Shown: piece by piece, positions 59,332 through 64,000 of the stretch | How positions within the stretch are numbered: position 1 is the first letter of the stretch | How the letters are laid out: each line of letters starts with the position of its first letter | Assembly: GCF_014652555.1 (NCBI RefSeq) | Contig: NZ_BMZA01000001.1 | Span: 296,147-360,146, forward strand | DNA length: 64,000 nucleotides | From: Novosphingobium colocasiae | Lineage (GTDB): Bacteria; Pseudomonadota; Alphaproteobacteria; Sphingomonadales; Sphingomonadaceae | Reading direction: 5' to 3' | Position numbers and translations under genes: made by a program | Notes under the pieces: model-generated | The model's input: only the letters and a program-made list of their open reading frames with translations | Databases searched by the model: none | What the model was told of the DNA's origin: nothing

Positions 59332-59559
59332 CCCTTTCGCGAACTCTACGCCGCCTGTGTTGCTCTAGGCGTTCCGGTCAAGGGCGGCAAGCAAGCTGCC
59401 CGACTCGCCATCGCCGCCCGATATTCCGCCGCTCCCCCATGTGTGAGGCGAATGCTGCGGGAGCAGTTTAACCCGCAATTTTCTGTGCTGCAGTCCCACA
59501 AAATTCGATTGCAATGTTGCTCCGGGAAGCCTCGCTGTCGCTTTTCTACAATAAATTCC

Positions 59560-59671
59560 CCCGGTCGGAGCATATAAATTCCGTGCGACCCGAAGGGCTC
59601 GTAGCGATTGCGCGCGAGTTCTTTCCTAACTTAAAGGCGGTTCACGCTTCAGGGCGGAACCGCCTTTTTTT
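59560..59671 (+). ncRNA. candidate small RNA
   Basis: A TACAAT -10 box at 59547-59552 in an AT-rich stretch is followed, about 80 bases on, by a Rho-independent terminator not belonging to any gene on this strand. The RNA would be about 110 bases. No known RNA family was recognised. The -35 region (GGGAAG-like) is poor. Confidence 0.35.
59633..59671 (+). terminator. Rho-independent terminator
   Basis: AAAGGCGGTTC (59633-59643) pairs perfectly with GAACCGCCTTT (59657-59667) around a 13-base loop, and seven T residues end at 59671. No gene on the plus strand ends just upstream, which points to a small RNA. Confidence 0.8.
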
Positions 59672-59830
59672 ATCGCTCGACGGGTCGAACGGTTCCGAAG
59701 CAACGGAAAAGTTTGCGGTTTTTCGCGTTTTGCGGGCCGCGATTCGGGGCATTGAATCCGGTCGCGTGAACGACTAGGTGAAATCGGAAAGATTTGATCC
59801 ACTTTAACCGCCGCCCGGAAACCCACGCTT

Positions 59831-60270
59831 ATGCGCCTGTCCAGCATGGCCGATTATGCCGTTGTCGTAATGTCCGCCGCCGCGCGGCACTGCGGCACGT
59901 GCGCATTGATCGAACAGGTGGGCCAGCAGCGTGCCAGCGTTTCCGCCGCCCGGCTGGCCGTGGAAACCGGCGTGCCGGTGCCGACCGTCCAGAAGCTGGT
60001 CAGCAAATTGACCGCCGCCGGTCTGCTGCGCTCGTCGCGCGGGGTGGGCGGCGGGCTGCGGCTGGCCCGACCACCGGCGGCGATCACGCTGGCGGATATC
60101 GTCGAGGCGGTCGAAGGACCGATCGCGCTGGCCGCCTGCGTGGATGAGGCGAAGAACGACTGCACGCTGGAACAGAGCTGCAATCTGCGCGGGCACTGGC
60201 CCCGAGTGAACGCCGCGCTGCGCGGGGCGCTGGCCCAGGTGCCGCTGACCCAGCTTGCCGAGGAATGCCG

Positions 60271-60274
<4 letters not shown>
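59831..60274 (+). CDS. Rrf2-family regulator of the suf operon
   Basis: A 147-residue Rrf2 protein, IscR/SufR-like, with winged-helix segments [20 protein letters not shown] and [20 protein letters not shown]. Three cysteines ([16 protein letters not shown]) are placed as in IscR-type iron-sulfur cluster sites, though spacing is 7 and 5 rather than 5 and 5. It should sense the cluster state and control sufB and downstream genes. It overlaps sufB by ATGA. Confidence 0.92.
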
Positions 60275-61784
<1,510 letters not shown>

Positions 61785-61785
<1 letters not shown>

Positions 61786-62285
61786 TGTTGTCGGCGCGGG
61801 ACATGGACCGGCGTACGAATTCCCCTCCCCTTCAGGGGAGGGGCAAGGGGTGGGGGCTCTCCGCCGCACGCAACGCTGACATCGCAGGCTTCGCTCGCGG
61901 TATGCGCCGCGAGCCGACGGAGCCGGAAAAGCGTCTATGGCGTGCGCTGTCGCGCTCGCAGGTTGGGGGCTACAAGTTTCGCCGGCAGGCTGTGATCGGG
62001 CCGTTCATTGCCGACTTTCTCTGTCCCCAAAAGGCCTTGGTGGTGGAGGTCGATGGAGAGACCCATGATGTGGACACCGATCGCGGCCGTGATGCAGCGC
62101 TGCGCCGCATGGGTTTCATCGTGTTGCACGTTACGAACGCGGATGTGATGCGCAATCTTCAAGGCGTCGTCACCTCAGTGCTGAGTGCCCTGCACGAGGC
62201 CCCGGATCGGTGGGCACGCCCCCACCCCAACCCCTCCCCTGAAGGGGAAGGGCTACAGGGACCCATCGGGGGGCAACGCGCATGA
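61785..62285 (+). CDS. DUF559 (Vsr-like nuclease fold) protein in a repeat-bracketed cassette
   Basis: A 166-residue protein with the DUF559 pattern MRREPTEPEKRLWRALSRSQ, GYKFRRQAVIGPFIADFLCP and VVEVDGETHDVDTDRGRDAA, the last holding the likely acidic active site of a Vsr/restriction-like nuclease fold. Function of the family is unproven. The first 30 and last 20 residues (NSPPLQGRGKGWG and RPHPNPSPEGEG) are encoded by flanking palindromic repeats, so the functional start may be the ATG at about 61901. The start overlaps the sufB stop (TGATG), which makes it look co-translated. Confidence 0.8.
61827..61857. repeat. left inverted repeat of the DUF559 cassette
   Basis: CCCCTTCAGGGGAGGGGCAA and the following GGGGTGGGGGC form the reverse complement, with one gap and two changes, of 62218-62247. 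It includes the GGGG-TTCA/TGAA-CCCC palindrome that is the core of repeat family A. Confidence 0.75.
62218..62247. repeat. right inverted repeat of the DUF559 cassette
   Basis: GCCCCCACCCCAACCCCTCC followed by CCTGAAGGGG, the inverse of 61827-61857. Together the two repeats bracket the DUF559 core region of about 360 bases. Confidence 0.75.
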
Positions 62286-62323
62286 AGTTGCCAGCAAGGG
62301 TCAGCGCTGTTTGCGCAGTTTTC

Positions 62324-62659
62324 TCAGGCCGTCGTCGCGAACGTCAGCAGCAGCGTCGCGCCCGCCAGCAGGCCCAGCTTCATCATGGACGGGGTTTCGC
62401 CATAGGCGAAGATGCCGATCACGATCGCGCCGCCGATGACCATCAGCGTGATGATCGGCACCATCACGCCCAGGTCGATGCCCGAAGCGATCAGCTTGCC
62501 CATGCACCAGATGCCGACGGCATAGCACACGAAGGTGACCACGATCGGGACGGGCTTGGTCATGCCCTGCGTCAGCGGCAGCACCGAAACGCCGACCGCC
62601 TGAAATATTGCCGCGCCCAGAAACAGCACGATCGTCCCCGCCGAAAGGTTGAACATCAT
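62324..62659 (-). CDS. small multidrug resistance-like membrane protein
   Basis: A 111-residue protein with four predicted membrane helices (GTIVLFLGAAIFQAVGVSVL; VVTFVCYAVGIWCMGKLIAS; VMVPIITLMVIGGAIVIGIF; LGLLAGATLLLTFATTA), the size and pattern of the SMR family. The essential membrane glutamate of EmrE-type pumps is replaced by Gln (IFQAVG), so drug/proton exchange is unlikely in the standard way. It is antisense to the suf operon, between two DUF559 genes. The start may be either of two adjacent ATGs. Confidence 0.7.
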   Translation of the reverse strand: MMFNLSAGTIVLFLGAAIFQAVGVSVLPLTQGMTKPVPIVVTFVCYAVGIWCMGKLIASGIDLGVMVPIITLMVIGGAIVIGIFAYGETPSMMKLGLLAGATLLLTFATTA

Positions 62660-62799
62660 CCTCAATCCCGAATATTTTTTGGTTTTGATGATGTGACACG
62701 GGCGCGGATGGGCGGCAAGGCAAACTTTTCAAACCGAAAATCCGGGATGGTGCCCGCCTTTGGGGGGCATCCCGCAGCATGCACGATAGGCCTTCCTTC

Positions 62800-63294
62800 A
62801 TGACGACTGACAGCGAGACTTCCGCCCGCAAGACTCTCGGCATCGCCGCCGGTGGTGGTCCGAAGGCGGATGCGCGTGCCGGCTTCGCGCTGACCGGTGC
62901 GCGGCTGGAAAAGCTCAAGGAGCGCGCCCGCGACCAGCGCCGTGACCCGACCGAGGCGCAGGCGGCGCTGTGGAGCGAGCTGTCGGGCTCGCGTCTGGGT
63001 GGGGTCCGCTTCACACGGCAGGCGGTGGTCGGCTCGACCATCGTCGATTTCGCCTGCCCCTCGCGCTGGATCGTCTTGTCGCTGTCGCCCGAAGGGGCCA
63101 ACCCCGAGGTTGAGGCGCTGCAGGACAAGAAGCTTGCCGACGTGGGCCTGCGCGTCCTGCGCTTCGCCGAAAGCGCGGTGCTGGCAGATATTGCCGGGGT
63201 GACCAAAGCGATCACCGCCGAAGTGAACAAGCCCTTCGACAAGCGCGCCGCCCGCAAGGGCGCGACGCTCAGGTTCGAGGCGAACGATGATTAA
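62800..63294 (+). CDS. DUF559-family protein with lost active site, in the suf operon
   Basis: A 164-residue DUF559 homologue: RRDPTEAQAALWSELSGSRL, GVRFTRQAVVGSTIVDFACP and VGLRVLRFAESAVLADIAGV align with the protein at 61785, but the acidic motif VEVDGETH is replaced by LSLSPEGANP. It is therefore probably not a nuclease. An N-terminal extension of about 45 residues and a basic C-terminus (KRAARKGATLRFEA) are extra. I recall DUF559 genes between sufB and sufC in other sphingomonads, so this copy may be the older, domesticated one with a role in cluster assembly or simply structural. Confidence 0.75.
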   Translation: MTTDSETSARKTLGIAAGGGPKADARAGFALTGARLEKLKERARDQRRDPTEAQAALWSELSGSRLGGVRFTRQAVVGSTIVDFACPSRWIVLSLSPEGANPEVEALQDKKLADVGLRVLRFAESAVLADIAGVTKAITAEVNKPFDKRAARKGATLRFEANDD

Positions 63295-63706
63295 CAATAT
63301 TCAATATGCGATTATCGCAAGCTCACTCGCGCTTCTGAGCGCGCCTGGCACATCATTTGCTGAAGATAAGGTTGATCCTAACGGTCCATATCTTGCGATG
63401 GATACGGTTGGGCCGCGCGAACTAGAAGACGCCATCAAGCCATATCACCGCTGTTTGTGGCGGTGGGTTAAAAACAAAAGCGTCAGCTACAGAGAGCTGC
63501 GCACAGAAATGAATTTTGAATTAGGTCCGCCCGCATGCGCTTCTGAAAGAGATCAGTATATCGCGCAAGCCATGAAGGATATGGAAAAAATTGTTCCAGA
63601 TCCCGTTGCGTCAAGACGGCGAGTTAATCTTCAGCTTGTCGGTGAAAATATAGAGATGTTCGGGGCTATTGTCTGGATGTCTCAAGGTGAGAATGACGGA
63701 AAGTAA
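63287..63706 (+). CDS. small exported protein of unknown function
   Basis: A 139-residue protein with a signal peptide ([19 protein letters not shown], cleavage near residue 25) and a mature part with two cysteines (RCLWRW and PPACASER) that might form a disulfide. No family was recognised. It overlaps the DUF559 gene by 8 bases and ends 2 bases before sufC. Its GC content is clearly lower than that of its neighbours, indicating recent insertion into the suf operon. Confidence 0.65.
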   Translation: MINNIQYAIIASSLALLSAPGTSFAEDKVDPNGPYLAMDTVGPRELEDAIKPYHRCLWRWVKNKSVSYRELRTEMNFELGPPACASERDQYIAQAMKDMEKIVPDPVASRRRVNLQLVGENIEMFGAIVWMSQGENDGK

Positions 63707-63708
63707 TT

Positions 63709-64000
63709 ATGCTCGAAATCAACAATCTGTTCGCCTCCGTTGCCGACAAGCCGATCCTGAAGGGGCTGTCGCTCGCCATCAATCCGGGTGAAATCCATGC
63801 CATCATGGGTCCGAACGGTGCCGGCAAGTCCACCACCGGCTACGTGCTGGGTGGCCGGCCCGGCTATGAGGTGACCGGCGGCTCGGTGTCGTTCGACGGG
63901 CAGGACCTGCTGGCGCTCGATCCGCACGAGCGGGCGGCGGCGGGGCTGTTCCTCGGCTTCCAGTATCCGGTCGAGATTCCCGGCGTCTCGTTCGTCCAGT
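63709..64000 (+). CDS. sufC: Fe-S cluster assembly ATPase SufC (partial)
   Basis: The first 97 residues of SufC run to the window edge. Walker A is GPNGAGKST and the region [20 protein letters not shown] followed by [14 protein letters not shown] is typical of SufC. It powers the SufBCD scaffold. The Q-loop is present; the Walker B and signature motifs lie beyond the window. Confidence 0.95.
   Translation, partial: MLEINNLFASVADKPILKGLSLAINPGEIHAIMGPNGAGKSTTGYVLGGRPGYEVTGGSVSFDGQDLLALDPHERAAAGLFLGFQYPVEIPGVSFVQ

Larger units (their letters stand above)
59332..59830. other. 499-base spacer upstream of the suf operon
   Basis: Contains a candidate small RNA with terminator at about 59560-59671, listed separately. 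A frame of 87 codons at 59514-59777 crosses the terminator and is not thought to be coding. TTGAAT at about 59752 may be part of the suf promoter. No clear IscR or RirA site was recognised. Confidence 0.4.

Noticed and set aside
54093..59577. Very long open frames opposite ku/ligD and opposite the acyl-CoA ligase
   Set aside because: Low-complexity shadow frames in high-GC DNA; genuine genes with intact catalytic motifs occupy the other strand.
62324..62659. Functional multidrug efflux pump of the SMR family
   Set aside because: The essential membrane glutamate is Gln, so I list it only as SMR-like.

Overview
This GC-rich window reads as chromosomal DNA of a sphingomonad-type alphaproteobacterium. 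Novosphingobium or a close relative is my inference, based on the TonB-dependent receptor, the many oxygenase and acyl-CoA genes, the Rrf2-sufB-sufC order and the abundant palindromic intergenic repeats. No rRNA, tRNA, CRISPR array, prophage or transposase was seen.

Layout. 0-2.7 kb: the tail of a LysR-type regulator and a lone, lower-GC KAP P-loop NTPase. 2.8-10 kb: cytochrome P450, zinc alcohol dehydrogenase, GFA enzyme and AraC regulator on the minus strand, then a kinase-like APH protein, a small partner and a DUF7064-like protein on the plus strand. 10-16.8 kb: a SurE paralogue and a tight phenylalanine/tyrosine degradation cluster (phhA, hppD, a VOC protein, a fumarylacetoacetase-type hydrolase; divergently maiA and an Lrp-type regulator), then an enoyl-CoA hydratase. 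17-24.3 kb: truncated haemoglobin, TPR-sulfotransferase, TonB-dependent receptor, and thiC behind a TPP riboswitch. 24.3-26 kb: an AT-richer insert with a nucleotidyltransferase-like gene overlapping an unknown gene.

27-33 kb is the most unusual stretch. Two paralogous GntR/FCD regulators flank a second SurE phosphatase and a divergent four-gene operon: a stand-alone PEP-synthase swivel domain, an unknown protein, a pyruvate-phosphate-dikinase-like enzyme without its C-terminal barrel, and a biotinyl-like protein without the acceptor lysine. A shared palindromic site lies upstream of both regulators. I read this as a candidate undescribed phosphoryl-transfer system. It sits beside a seven-gene acyl-CoA operon (33.2-40.8 kb: SDR, acyl-CoA dehydrogenase, APH kinase, enoyl-CoA hydratase, thiolase, nitronate monooxygenase, acyl-CoA ligase) whose kinase/dehydrogenase pair resembles the LvaA/LvaC and ACAD10/11 chemistry for 4-hydroxyacyl-CoA.

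41-53.8 kb: a TPR protein, a SnoaL-like protein, a second DUF7064-like protein with a class II aldolase and a TauD-type dioxygenase, then an OYE-type reductase, a Baeyer-Villiger-type monooxygenase and an SDR, facing a sigma-54-controlled alcohol dehydrogenase with its AcoR-type activator and an HSL-type esterase. 54-59.3 kb: Ku and LigD (non-homologous end joining) and a long-chain acyl-CoA ligase. 59.5-64 kb: a candidate small RNA with terminator, then the suf operon (Rrf2, sufB, sufC) interrupted by two DUF559-family genes, a secreted small protein and an antisense SMR-like gene; the window ends inside sufC.

Several families of palindromic repeats recur, some abutting stop codons, one lying inside the thiC coding sequence, and one bracketing a DUF559 gene as inverted repeats.
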